From the NCBI RefSeq assembly GCF_042685265.1, contig NZ_JBHUMX010000007.1: a DNA stretch of 64,000 bases. One strand, written 5' to 3'. Under the pieces are notes generated by a model. That model worked only from the letters and a program-made list of their open reading frames with translations. It searched no databases and was not told where the DNA came from. The position numbers and the translations under genes were made by a program. This document shows, one piece after another, positions 1 through 8,390 of this stretch (position 1 is the stretch's first letter; the number at the start of each line of letters is the position of its first letter). This DNA comes from Oceanobacillus_B kapialis (GTDB lineage Bacteria; Bacillota; Bacilli; Bacillales; Amphibacillaceae).

Positions 1-960
1 GTCCTTTTTAAAAGCTTTGCTGGGGTGGATTCATTCCCAATTTGCCTGGCAACACAGGATGTAGAAGAGATTGTACAAACCGTAAAATTAATGGAACCAA
101 CTTTTGGTGGTGTCAATTTAGAAGATATCGCTGCACCGAACTGCTTTATTATTGAAGATCGACTTAAGAAAGAAACCAATATTCCTATTTTTCATGATGA
201 TCAACACGGAACAGCAATTGTTACAGTTGCTGGATTAATTAATGCACTTAAGCTTGTTGGTAAAAGCTTCTCTGATATTAAAGTGGTAGCCAATGGAGCA
301 GGAGCTGCTGGAATTGCAATTATTAAACTTTTATACCATTTTGGTGTACGTAATATGATTATGTGTGACTCACGTGGAGCAATATTTGAAGGTCGTTCTT
401 ATGGCATGAATGATATAAAAGAGCGTGTTGCTACTTTTACGAACAAAGAGAAAAAGGAAGGTAGCATGGAAGATATGCTCGAAGATGCTGATGTTTTTAT
501 TGGGGTATCTGTTGGGGGAGCCTTGAATAAAGACATGGTAAGTAAAATGAAAGATGATGCCATTATCTTTGCGATGGCTAATCCAGATCCTGAAATTATG
601 CCAGATGATGCTAAAGCAGCAGGTGCAAGAGTTATTGGAACCGGTCGTTCTGATTTCCCAAATCAGGTTAATAACGTATTGGCTTTTCCAGGGATTTTCC
701 GCGGTGCTTTGGACGTTCGGGCAACACGAATTAACGAACGTATGAAGGTAGCGGCAGCGAATGCTATTGCTTCATTGATAAGTGAAGAGGAATTAAATGA
801 GGATTATGTTATTCCTGCACCTTTCGATTCCCGTGTAGCTCCTATTGTGGCTAAATCAGTTGCACAAGCAGCTATGGAATCTGGTGTGGCAAGAATTGAA
901 GTAGATCCTGAAGAAATAGCAGAAAAAACAAGAAGGTTAACGCAAATAGATAATAAATAG
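1..960 (+). CDS. ytsJ: Malic enzyme, 5' end cut by window
   Basis: Oxidative decarboxylation of malate to pyruvate with NAD(P)+. The frame is open from base 1, so the N-terminus (about 90 residues, judged from the usual ~410) lies outside the window; a GTG at 25 is internal (the residues around it read AGVDSFPICLATQD). Visible family features are the metal-site block NLEDIAAP followed by FHDDQHGTA, and a Rossmann nucleotide loop GAGAAG near window residue 100. Position just upstream of accDA matches B. subtilis ytsJ. Cofactor preference (NADP in YtsJ) is inferred from synteny, not read from sequence. Confidence 0.93.
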   Translation, partial: VLFKSFAGVDSFPICLATQDVEEIVQTVKLMEPTFGGVNLEDIAAPNCFIIEDRLKKETNIPIFHDDQHGTAIVTVAGLINALKLVGKSFSDIKVVANGAGAAGIAIIKLLYHFGVRNMIMCDSRGAIFEGRSYGMNDIKERVATFTNKEKKEGSMEDMLEDADVFIGVSVGGALNKDMVSKMKDDAIIFAMANPDPEIMPDDAKAAGARVIGTGRSDFPNQVNNVLAFPGIFRGALDVRATRINERMKVAAANAIASLISEEELNEDYVIPAPFDSRVAPIVAKSVAQAAMESGVARIEVDPEEIAEKTRRLTQIDNK

Positions 961-985
961 ATGGTAGAAGGAGTGGATCAGGGCT

Positions 986-1618
986 GTGACTATGTCACCG
1001 AAGCAAAAGGTATACCAGGGCGTGTTACAGGAAATACGTCAATACATCGACACACAACACTTAGAGCCCGGGGATAAACTTCCTTCCGAAAGAGAACTAG
1101 CTGACACACTACAGGCAGGCAGATCCTCTGTTCGTGAAGCTTTGCGAGCAATGGAACTGCTTGGTCTCATTGAGACAAAAAGGGGCGAAGGAACATTTCT
1201 TAGCACGTATCGCCCCTATCAAACAGTAGAGCTCTTATCTTCTTTTATCTTAAAAGAGGCTAGAACGAGGGAAGATCTGTTCTTAGCCAAGAAGATACTC
1301 GAAAAGGAAGCGGCAAAGTTAGCATTTAGTAGAATTGATAAGCAGGATTTAGACATGCTTGACCAATTGCTTCATGATTCTCTAATGGGGCCGAACGATC
1401 GGCATGTCGCTTTCTTTAAATATTTATTTAGAAAATCGGAGAATTTATTGTTAGCCCGAGTCTGGCAACTAATGGAGGAATTCTCTCATACGATTAATAA
1501 GCTTTACTACAGCAAAGTTTTTTACATAGAACTGGTTCATCTTTATTCCACGAAAAATTACCAGTTAATTGAGCCTTTATTTGAATCACTCGCCGTTCAG
1601 GATGGTCAATGGGATTAA
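986..1618 (+). CDS. GntR/FadR-type transcriptional regulator
   Basis: A DNA-binding regulator of the GntR superfamily. Residues ~6-75 form a typical winged helix (PGDKLPSERELADTL, then SSVREALRAMELLGLI and GEGTFLS). The C-terminal ~130 residues are helical and resemble a shortened FCD effector domain, but the clear metal-binding histidine pattern of FCD proteins is not evident. GTG at 986 is preferred because AAGGAG (968-973) lies 12 nt upstream; ATG at 992 is the alternative. It starts 26 nt after the malic enzyme and precedes accDA, so it may control either malate or malonyl-CoA/fatty-acid metabolism. The ligand is unknown. Confidence 0.85.
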   Translation: MTMSPKQKVYQGVLQEIRQYIDTQHLEPGDKLPSERELADTLQAGRSSVREALRAMELLGLIETKRGEGTFLSTYRPYQTVELLSSFILKEARTREDLFLAKKILEKEAAKLAFSRIDKQDLDMLDQLLHDSLMGPNDRHVAFFKYLFRKSENLLLARVWQLMEEFSHTINKLYYSKVFYIELVHLYSTKNYQLIEPLFESLAVQDGQWD

Positions 1619-1742
1619 TTCAGCTATTTAAATCATGTATAATCGAAAGTAGTAGACGTTCATAAAGCTGAGCAAGCTCGGCACATGCACTTGACAAGAA
1701 TATGGTAAGATGCCAAGTGGTGTTGAAAAAGGAGGAATTACC

Positions 1743-2603
1743 TTGCTTGAGAATCTTTTTGGCAAGCGAAAGAAATATGCATCCATTCCAAATCACCAGG
1801 CAAAAACAGATGTGCCGGAAGGGTTAATGCAAAAATGCGATGGGTGTCACAAAATTTTTTACCGTAAGGAAATGAAGAAAAACTTAAATGTTTGTCCTAA
1901 TTGTGGCCATCATCATACGTTATTAGCGTGGGACAGAATTGAATGCTTATTTGAGATGGAATCATTTCAGGAATGGGACAAAGACTTAATTACAAGCAAC
2001 CCATTACAATTTCCAGGCTATGAAGAAAAGATGGAAAAAGATCGTGCGAAAACGGGGTTGAACGAAGGGGTCATTACAGGAAAAGGATTTATTGATGGAC
2101 AGGCTGCTGCTGTAGCTGTCATGGATTCCAGCTTCCGTATGGGGAGTATGGGTTCAGTCATTGGAGAGAAAATTGCCCGAGCAATTGAAAATGCCAGAAA
2201 GGAATCACTGCCATTTATTATCTTTGCAGCTTCTGGTGGCGCAAGAATGCAAGAGGGTGTTTTAAGTTTAATGCAAATGACAAAAACTTCTATTGCCATT
2301 AAGCGATTCAGCGATGCTGGTGGCCTTATGATTTCTGTTATGACACACCCTACTACAGGTGGCGTTTCGGCAAGTTTTGCCTCACTTGGTGACTATAATT
2401 TTGCAGAGCCAGGGGCACTGATTGGGTTTGCTGGAAGAAGAATCATTGAACAAACCATTCGAGAGAAACTGCCTGATGATTTCCAGACGGCTGAATTCCA
2501 ATTAAAGCATGGCCAATTAGATAAGGTGGTTCATCGTCATGAGATGAAATCCCTTTTCTCTACGCTACTTGACATGCATAAGGAAGGCGGCGAAAATTCG
2601 TGA
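1743..2603 (+). CDS. accD: Acetyl-CoA carboxylase carboxyltransferase subunit beta
   Basis: Beta subunit of the carboxyltransferase that moves the carboxyl from biotin to acetyl-CoA, making malonyl-CoA for fatty-acid synthesis. The N-terminal zinc ribbon is visible (CDGC then CPNC about 20 residues later), followed by the crotonase-like core with MDSSFRMGSMGSV and ASGGARMQEG. The TTG at 1743 is chosen: AAAGGAGG (1728-1735) sits 7 nt upstream and the resulting MLENLFGKRKKYAS aligns with other Bacillus AccD starts; the longer frame from 1710 runs through the ribosome site. Its stop overlaps the accA GTG by 4 nt, indicating translational coupling. 286 residues. Confidence 0.97.
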   Translation: MLENLFGKRKKYASIPNHQAKTDVPEGLMQKCDGCHKIFYRKEMKKNLNVCPNCGHHHTLLAWDRIECLFEMESFQEWDKDLITSNPLQFPGYEEKMEKDRAKTGLNEGVITGKGFIDGQAAAVAVMDSSFRMGSMGSVIGEKIARAIENARKESLPFIIFAASGGARMQEGVLSLMQMTKTSIAIKRFSDAGGLMISVMTHPTTGGVSASFASLGDYNFAEPGALIGFAGRRIIEQTIREKLPDDFQTAEFQLKHGQLDKVVHRHEMKSLFSTLLDMHKEGGENS

Positions 2604-3556
2604 AGCACGTAATGGACTTTGAAAAACCAATCGTTAACTTAAAAGAAAAAATTGCGGAGTTAAAAAATTTCACAAAGGATAGTGAAATTGATTTAACAGA
2701 GGAAATTAATACATTGGAGAAGAGATTATCTGTCCTTGAGGATGATATTTACGGCAATCTTAAGCCTTGGCAGCGTGTCCAAATGGCCCGTCATCAGGAT
2801 AGGCCAACTACGATGGATTATATAGAAAAGCTTTTTCAAAACTTTATTGAATTCCATGGGGATAGGCTTTTCGGTGATGATGAGGCAATTGTTTCAGGTA
2901 TTGCTTATTATAAAGAGAGTCCTGTAACGGTTATTGGGCATCAACGCGGAAAAGATACGAAAGAAAACATAAAACGCAATTTTGGTATGCCACATCCTGA
3001 AGGGTATAGAAAAGCATTAAGACATATGAAACAAGCAGAAAAGTTTAAACGACCGATTATCTGCTTTATTGATACAAAAGGGGCTTATCCTGGAAAAGCA
3101 GCTGAAGAACGTGGACAAAGTGAAGCGATCGCGAGAAACCTAATGGAGATGGCGGGACTTAAGGTTCCGATTATTTGCATCGTGATTGGTGAAGGAGGAA
3201 GCGGTGGAGCACTGGCGCTTGGAGTTGGTGACCATATTCATATGTTGGAGAATTCTACATATTCGGTAATTTCTCCAGAAGGGGCCGCTGCCCTTCTATG
3301 GAAGGATTCCGGTTTAGCTCAAAAAGCTGCAGAAACAATGAAAATCACGTCCTATGATTTGAAACAGCTTGGGGTTATTGATACGATAATTCCAGAACCT
3401 AAAGGTGGAGCGCATCGGGATTTAGATCAGCAAGCAGACTATATGGATCATGCTATTGAACAATCGCTTTCTGTTCTAAAAAAACGCACACCTGAAGAGT
3501 TATTAGAGAACCGCTGGGAAAAATATAAGCAGATTGGTGACTTTACGACACTATAA
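2600..3556 (+). CDS. accA: Acetyl-CoA carboxylase carboxyltransferase subunit alpha
   Basis: Alpha subunit of acetyl-CoA carboxyltransferase, partner of AccD in an alpha2beta2 complex. The first ~50 residues are a helical arm, followed by the crotonase-fold core with GHQRGKDTKEN, NFGMPHPEGYRKALR, FIDTKGAYPG and GEGGSGGAL (biotin and CoA site). The GTG start overlaps the accD stop (GTGA); an ATG at 2612 is possible. Length 318, close to the ~325 of B. subtilis. An inverted-repeat terminator follows, so accDA appears to end its transcript here. Confidence 0.97.
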   Translation: MKHVMDFEKPIVNLKEKIAELKNFTKDSEIDLTEEINTLEKRLSVLEDDIYGNLKPWQRVQMARHQDRPTTMDYIEKLFQNFIEFHGDRLFGDDEAIVSGIAYYKESPVTVIGHQRGKDTKENIKRNFGMPHPEGYRKALRHMKQAEKFKRPIICFIDTKGAYPGKAAEERGQSEAIARNLMEMAGLKVPIICIVIGEGGSGGALALGVGDHIHMLENSTYSVISPEGAAALLWKDSGLAQKAAETMKITSYDLKQLGVIDTIIPEPKGGAHRDLDQQADYMDHAIEQSLSVLKKRTPEELLENRWEKYKQIGDFTTL

Positions 3557-3592
3557 GCTTTACCCGACCTTTATGTATGATATTTTTAAAAA

Positions 3593-3628
3593 AGAGGTTG
3601 ACATTGCAGTCAACCTCTGATTATTTTT
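3593..3628 (+). terminator. Terminator after accA
   Basis: Perfect 10-bp stem AGAGGTTGAC / GTCAACCTCT with a 6-nt loop, followed by gattattttt. It separates accDA from pfkA. Confidence 0.8.
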
Positions 3629-3736
3629 CTATGGAATGGCAGGGAACAGTATAATTAATTGCTATTTTTTCTTTTTCCCATTATCTTTGAATAGGAAAGA
3701 ATAATTATAGCAGTAAAAACAGAGGTGGAACAAGAT

Positions 3737-4696
3737 ATGAAAAAGATTGGTGTATTGACCAGTGGTGGCGATGCTCCTGGTATGAACGCAGCAATTCGGG
3801 CTGTTGTAAGAAAAGCCATTTACCATGATGTAGAGGTATATGGTATAAAGTATGGTTATCAGGGTTTAATGGAAGGAAATATTGAGAAAATGGAAATAGG
3901 CTCTGTCGGTGATATTATTCATCGTGGAGGCACCATTATTTATTCCGCTAGAAGTGAAGAATTTAAAACAGATGCTGGCCAAGAAAAAGGTATTGAGCAA
4001 CTTAAAAAGTTTGGGATTGAAGGTTTAATCATTATTGGTGGAGATGGCAGCTTTAAAGGAGCTCAAAAGCTAACCCAAAAAGGTTATCCGTGCATTGGTA
4101 TCCCAGGCACCATTGATAACGATATTTCAGGAACAGATTTTACGATCGGTTTTGATACTGCCCTAAATACAATTATCGAAGCAATTGATAAGGTTCGTGA
4201 CACAGCTACCTCACATAAACGTACTTATATCATCGAAGTAATGGGAAGAGACGCTGGAGACCTAGCTCTATGGGCTGGATTAGCAGATGGTGCGGAGAGT
4301 ATTTTAATTCCAGAAATAAAGGACGACTTTGATGATGTGATTGAACGACTAAAACGAGGCCATGAGCGAGGCAAAAAGCATAGTATTATTGTTTTAGCTG
4401 AGGGTGTTGGAAGTGGCTTTGATTATGGAAAGCGTATTGAGGAAACAACAGATTTGGAAACTCGCGTAACCGTGTTAGGATACATCCAGCGTGGAGGCTC
4501 TCCAACAGCTGCTGACCGTGTGCTTGCAAGCAGACTTGGTGCCTACTCCGTAGATCTATTGCTTGAAGGGAAAGCAGGGCGTATGGTTGGGATTCAAAAT
4601 AATAAATTAGTCAATCACGATATCTTGGAAATTCTTTCACAAAAGCATGTTATCGATAAGGACATGTATCAATTATCAAAAGAATTATCCATATAG
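3737..4696 (+). CDS. pfkA: ATP-dependent 6-phosphofructokinase
   Basis: Phosphorylates fructose-6-phosphate to fructose-1,6-bisphosphate, the committed step of glycolysis; allosteric tetramer. The N-terminal GVLTSGGDAPGMNAAIR is the ATP loop, GGDGSFKGA and PGTIDNDISGTD hold the catalytic aspartates, and MGRDAGDLALW is the substrate segment. ATG 3737 follows GAGGTGG (3722-3728) and gives 319 residues, exactly the B. subtilis length; the in-frame GTG at 3725 lies inside the ribosome site. It is 22 nt upstream of pyk, so the two glycolytic kinases are probably co-transcribed. Confidence 0.98.
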   Translation: MKKIGVLTSGGDAPGMNAAIRAVVRKAIYHDVEVYGIKYGYQGLMEGNIEKMEIGSVGDIIHRGGTIIYSARSEEFKTDAGQEKGIEQLKKFGIEGLIIIGGDGSFKGAQKLTQKGYPCIGIPGTIDNDISGTDFTIGFDTALNTIIEAIDKVRDTATSHKRTYIIEVMGRDAGDLALWAGLADGAESILIPEIKDDFDDVIERLKRGHERGKKHSIIVLAEGVGSGFDYGKRIEETTDLETRVTVLGYIQRGGSPTAADRVLASRLGAYSVDLLLEGKAGRMVGIQNNKLVNHDILEILSQKHVIDKDMYQLSKELSI

Positions 4697-4718
4697 GAAC
4701 AACTTAGGAGGTAATGGA

Positions 4719-6482
4719 ATGAGAAATACAAAGATTGTATGTACAATAGGACCGGCTTCTGAATCTATAGAAAAATTAGAGCAGCTAATCGAATCCGGAA
4801 TGAACGTGGCCAGATTGAACTTTTCCCACGGTGATTTTGAAGAGCATGGGGCACGTATTAAAAATATTCGACAGGCTGCCAAGAATACAGGGAAAACGGT
4901 TGCCATTCTATTAGATACAAAGGGACCAGAAATCCGTACAGGACAATTCCGTGATGGAGAGGCAGAGCTTATTCAAGATAAGGAAGTCTATGTTTCCATG
5001 AATGAAGACGTGGAAGGAACGGCTGAAAGATTTTCTGTAACATACAGTGGTTTAATTAACGACGTTCATGAGGGCTCAAAAATATTATTAGATGATGGGC
5101 TAATTGAATTAGAAGTACTTAGCGTCGATCATGAAAACAATGAATTAAAAACAAAAGCACTCAACTCAGGAACCATCAAAAACAAAAAAGGTGTTAATGT
5201 TCCAAACGTTTCCGTAAACCTCCCTGGTATTACAGACAAGGATGCCAACGATATCAGCTTCGGAATTGAACAGGATGTTGATTTTATTGCAGCTTCTTTC
5301 GTTAGACGTCCTTCCGACATTCTTGAAATAAAAGAATTGCTTGATAAACATAATGCCTCCCATATTCAGATTATCCCTAAAATTGAGAACCAGGAAGGTG
5401 TCGATAATATTGACAGCATCCTGGAAGTTAGTGATGGTTTAATGGTTGCACGTGGTGATTTAGGAGTGGAGATCCCTGCTGAAGATGTGCCACTTGTACA
5501 AAAGCAATTAATCAAAAAATGTAATACGGCAGGGAAGCCAGTCATTACAGCAACCCAAATGCTAGACTCAATGCAACGCAACCCACGTCCTACAAGAGCC
5601 GAAGCTTCCGATGTAGCGAACGCTATATTTGATGGAACAGACGCGATCATGCTATCTGGTGAGACAGCTGCGGGTACCTACCCGGTAGAATCTGTTCAAA
5701 CTATGAACAATATTGCTGTTAAAGCAGAGACTGCACTTAACCATGAGACCATTCTGAAAGACCGTTCGAAGCACGTGGATATGACGATTACGGATGCAAT
5801 TAGCCAATCTGTAACGCATACAGCAATGAACTTATCTGTAAGTGCAATTATCACACCTACTGAAAGTGGCCATACAGCAAGAATGATTTCGAAATATCGT
5901 CCGCAGGCACCAATTGTGGCTGTTACGTTTTCCGAGCGAGTAAATCGTCAACTTTCACTTGTATGGGGAGTACACGCAGTACCAGGAGAGAAGGCACAAT
6001 CTACTGATGAAATGTTAGATATCGCCATTGAAAAAGGGCTGGCAACAGGTGTAGTAGAGCATGGAAGCAGAGTAATTATTACTGCTGGAGTTCCAGTAGG
6101 CCAAAGCGGAACAACAAACCTATTGAAGGTCCACGTTATTGGCGATGTGATCGCAAAGGGACAAGGAATTGGTAAACGTAGCGCCTATGGGAAAGCTGTC
6201 ATTGCCAAAAATGCTGAGGAAGCCGTTAGTAAGGTAAACGAAGGAGATATCCTTGTAACATATGGTACCGATAGAGAAATGATGCCTGCGATTGAAAAAG
6301 CAAGTGGCATTGTAACAGAAGAAGGAGGCTTAACCTCACATGCGGCCGTAGTGGGTCTAAGTCTAGGTATTCCAGTTATTGTAGGTGTTAAGGACGTATT
6401 TGACTATGTGGCAGACGGACAAGTTATTACTGTTGATGGCACAAAGGGAGATATCTATAAAGGTCATACAAGAGTCCTTTAA
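4719..6482 (+). CDS. pyk: Pyruvate kinase with C-terminal PEP-utiliser domain
   Basis: Transfers phosphate from PEP to ADP, forming pyruvate and ATP. RNTKIVCTIGPASES opens the barrel; LNFSHGDFEEH, LLDTKGPEIRTG and the metal/substrate segment MVARGDLGVEIP are present. Residues ~480-587 are the extra domain typical of Bacillus enzymes, related to PEP synthase/PTS enzyme I swivel domains, with the EGGLTSHAAVVG motif including its Thr-Ser-His. ATG 4719 has AGGAGG at 4706-4711. Length 587 compared with 585 in B. subtilis. It ends in a terminator. Confidence 0.98.
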   Translation: MRNTKIVCTIGPASESIEKLEQLIESGMNVARLNFSHGDFEEHGARIKNIRQAAKNTGKTVAILLDTKGPEIRTGQFRDGEAELIQDKEVYVSMNEDVEGTAERFSVTYSGLINDVHEGSKILLDDGLIELEVLSVDHENNELKTKALNSGTIKNKKGVNVPNVSVNLPGITDKDANDISFGIEQDVDFIAASFVRRPSDILEIKELLDKHNASHIQIIPKIENQEGVDNIDSILEVSDGLMVARGDLGVEIPAEDVPLVQKQLIKKCNTAGKPVITATQMLDSMQRNPRPTRAEASDVANAIFDGTDAIMLSGETAAGTYPVESVQTMNNIAVKAETALNHETILKDRSKHVDMTITDAISQSVTHTAMNLSVSAIITPTESGHTARMISKYRPQAPIVAVTFSERVNRQLSLVWGVHAVPGEKAQSTDEMLDIAIEKGLATGVVEHGSRVIITAGVPVGQSGTTNLLKVHVIGDVIAKGQGIGKRSAYGKAVIAKNAEEAVSKVNEGDILVTYGTDREMMPAIEKASGIVTEEGGLTSHAAVVGLSLGIPVIVGVKDVFDYVADGQVITVDGTKGDIYKGHTRVL

Positions 6483-6506
6483 TTCATAGAAAAAAAGGAA
6501 GGGATT

Positions 6507-6534
6507 AAAAAGAAGGGGTTCCCTTCTTTTTTTC
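6507..6534 (+). terminator. Terminator after pyk
   Basis: AGAAGGG / CCCTTCT stem with a 3-nt loop, an A run before and a seven-T run after. It closes the pfkA-pyk transcript. Confidence 0.85.
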
Positions 6535-6606
6535 TTTAACTTCAAAAACGCTTCGTTACGAATCATGCACGTAACGCTCTTCGATTATACAAAAGGAGGT
6601 AAAGGT

Positions 6607-6996
6607 ATGCGTTGGTTGTTACTTATAATGCTCATATTATCTGGCCTGGAAATAGGCATGTTTATTTGGGTAGGCGGGATGATAGGTCCTTGGTGGGTGG
6701 CTTTCTTAATTATTCTAACCGGAATTATCGGTGTGTCTCTTGCTAAGCAACAAGGGGTTGATACATGGAATAAAGCACAGGTTTCGATGCGCAATGGAGC
6801 AGCGCCAACTTCTTATATCATTGATGGTATTTGTATACTAATCGGTGGGATCTTTCTATTCACTCCAGGTTTTATTACAGATATTGCTGGGTTTATACTC
6901 GTAATCCCATTTACAAGAGCACCCTTTAAAGCCTATATTGGCAAATTAATAACCAAAATGATGAACAAAAATACGATTATTTATCGAAAGTTTTAA
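6607..6996 (+). CDS. fxsA: FxsA family membrane protein
   Basis: Small polytopic inner-membrane protein of the FxsA/YtzA family; in E. coli, FxsA overproduction relieves F-plasmid exclusion of phage T7, but the native role is unknown. Three to four hydrophobic segments are visible (residues ~2-22, 26-45 and ~70-100), with LLLIMLILSGLEIGMFIWVG at the start and the typical GxxLFTPGFITDIAGFILVIP block. ATG 6607 follows AAGGAGG (6593-6599); a longer frame from 6565 has no ribosome site. 129 residues. It is convergent with the next gene, only 4 nt away. Confidence 0.85.
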   Translation: MRWLLLIMLILSGLEIGMFIWVGGMIGPWWVAFLIILTGIIGVSLAKQQGVDTWNKAQVSMRNGAAPTSYIIDGICILIGGIFLFTPGFITDIAGFILVIPFTRAPFKAYIGKLITKMMNKNTIIYRKF

Positions 6997-7000
6997 ATAA

Positions 7001-8113
7001 CTACTCCCCCTTTAGAATGAAGTGCCATAATCTTTGGGGGATTTGTGCTTTATAGAAGGCGTTTATCAAAATGAGCAGTACTGGGGCTAAAAGGAAGCCG
7101 AGCATGCCAAGTATTTGCACACCTATAAAAAGAATGATCAAAGCAGCAAGTGGATGAAGCCCAATGCTTGAGGCGAGTACTTTTGGTTCCAATATTTGTC
7201 TAACAATAACAATGACCATGTATATAACGATCAAGCCGATGGTCAAGGGAAAATTTCCTGTCATATATAGATAAAGGATCCAGGGAATAAAGAGAATGCC
7301 GGTCCCAACATATGGAAGTAAATCCACACATGCTGCTAAAAAAGCAATGGTAAGCGGATGATCAACTTTGAGAATAATCAATCCTATTAGTATGATTATA
7401 AAGGTAATAAAGATTAAAGTTACCTGAGCTTTCATATAGCCGACTGTCGCCTTCTTTAATTGTGTTAGCACATGCTGTCCTGAAATTTGAACGTTATCAG
7501 GTAGCAGGTTTTTAACTTTTATGCTTAGTAATTCCCAATCATTTGTGATTATGAAAGAAGCTAGAATAACGAAAATGATAATGGTAACCGAGTTTGGTAG
7601 TGTTCCTAAAAGAGCAGGTATGGAGAGAAGTAAGTGTTGAAGAAATTCAGCAACCGTTGCTGCCAAGCCATTTGCAAATTCGATAATTTTTTCTTTGATC
7701 GTAAGTTGTTGGCCTTCATCAAGTGTATGCACAAGTGATGCAATTTTCTGATAAAAAGGCAAGATGTAGGCAGTGATTAGATTGTCGAATATCTGTATAC
7801 CTTTTGAAAAATATCCCGGTATTTTATCTGCGATAGAGATAACCCCAAGAATAATTTCATGAATGATAAAAAATATAAAACCAAAAAGGATAAGAAACCC
7901 AGTAACTAGGACGGTCAATGTTGCGATGATTCGAGGGAAATTAAGTTTCTTTTGTAAAAAAGTTACAACTGGATGCATTCCTAGCGATAAAATAATAGCA
8001 ATTAAAAAGGGGTATATAAATTTCCCTGTATACTGAAAGAAGAAAAAGATAGCTACCCCTATTAAGAGAACAACAAGGAAGCGCAATAATTGATAAGAAA
8101 GCTGCTTGTACAT
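7001..8113 (-). CDS. ytvI: AI-2E family transporter-like membrane protein (YtvI)
   Basis: Polytopic membrane protein of the AI-2E (PerM/TqsA) family, proposed small-molecule or ion exporters. Pairs of hydrophobic helices flank a soluble region around residues 120-180, and the conserved C-terminal block includes LTIAFLAACVDLLPYVGTG and EPKVLASSIGLHPL. The ATG at 8113 gives 370 residues, as in B. subtilis YtvI (371); a frame extending to 8230 adds a non-conserved basic stretch. Divergent from citZ; both start regions share 8114-8390. The transported substrate is not known. Confidence 0.85.
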   Translation of the reverse strand: MYKQLSYQLLRFLVVLLIGVAIFFFFQYTGKFIYPFLIAIILSLGMHPVVTFLQKKLNFPRIIATLTVLVTGFLILFGFIFFIIHEIILGVISIADKIPGYFSKGIQIFDNLITAYILPFYQKIASLVHTLDEGQQLTIKEKIIEFANGLAATVAEFLQHLLLSIPALLGTLPNSVTIIIFVILASFIITNDWELLSIKVKNLLPDNVQISGQHVLTQLKKATVGYMKAQVTLIFITFIIILIGLIILKVDHPLTIAFLAACVDLLPYVGTGILFIPWILYLYMTGNFPLTIGLIVIYMVIVIVRQILEPKVLASSIGLHPLAALIILFIGVQILGMLGFLLAPVLLILINAFYKAQIPQRLWHFILKGE

Positions 8114-8249
8114 AAAAACGCCCCAATCAGTGTTTAGACAGTATACTCTTATGTATGCACGCCAAGGAAGGTTTAGACGTGTGAGTTTAAAACCTTTAAA
8201 AAGTGTTAAACAAAAGGATTTTCTTCGCAATTTACAAATTTAATCTAGA

Positions 8250-8294
8250 TTTTAAACGGTTTCAATTCACATTACATTCAAAATACTTTATAAT
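8250..8294 (+). promoter_or_regulatory. citZ promoter with adjacent cre (CcpA) site
   Basis: Candidate sigma-A promoter TTCACA (8266-8271), 17 bp, TATAAT (8289-8294). Immediately upstream, 8250-8265 matches the CcpA consensus WTGNAARCGNWWWCAW with one mismatch (T for G at position 3). CcpA repression of citZ is known in B. subtilis; its operation here is inferred. The predicted 5' UTR is ~90 nt and holds a TTATT-N6-AATAA dyad at 8328-8343. Confidence 0.55.
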
Positions 8295-8390
8295 TAGCCA
8301 TGGGGATGACAATATGATTCTTTGAAATTATTGTCGATAATAAGTGGTCCTAATGATTGGTACAATTAATAGAAAAAGGAGAGGTTTTCA

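Noticed and set aside
1685..1712. TTGACA upstream of accD as a promoter
   Set aside because: The TTGACA at 1691 has only TAAGAT 9 bp downstream, far too close for a -10; no usable partner at 16-18 bp.
4647..4718. N-terminal extension of pyruvate kinase overlapping pfkA
   Set aside because: It overlaps the pfkA 3' end; AGGAGG at 4706-4711 and homology fix the start at 4719.
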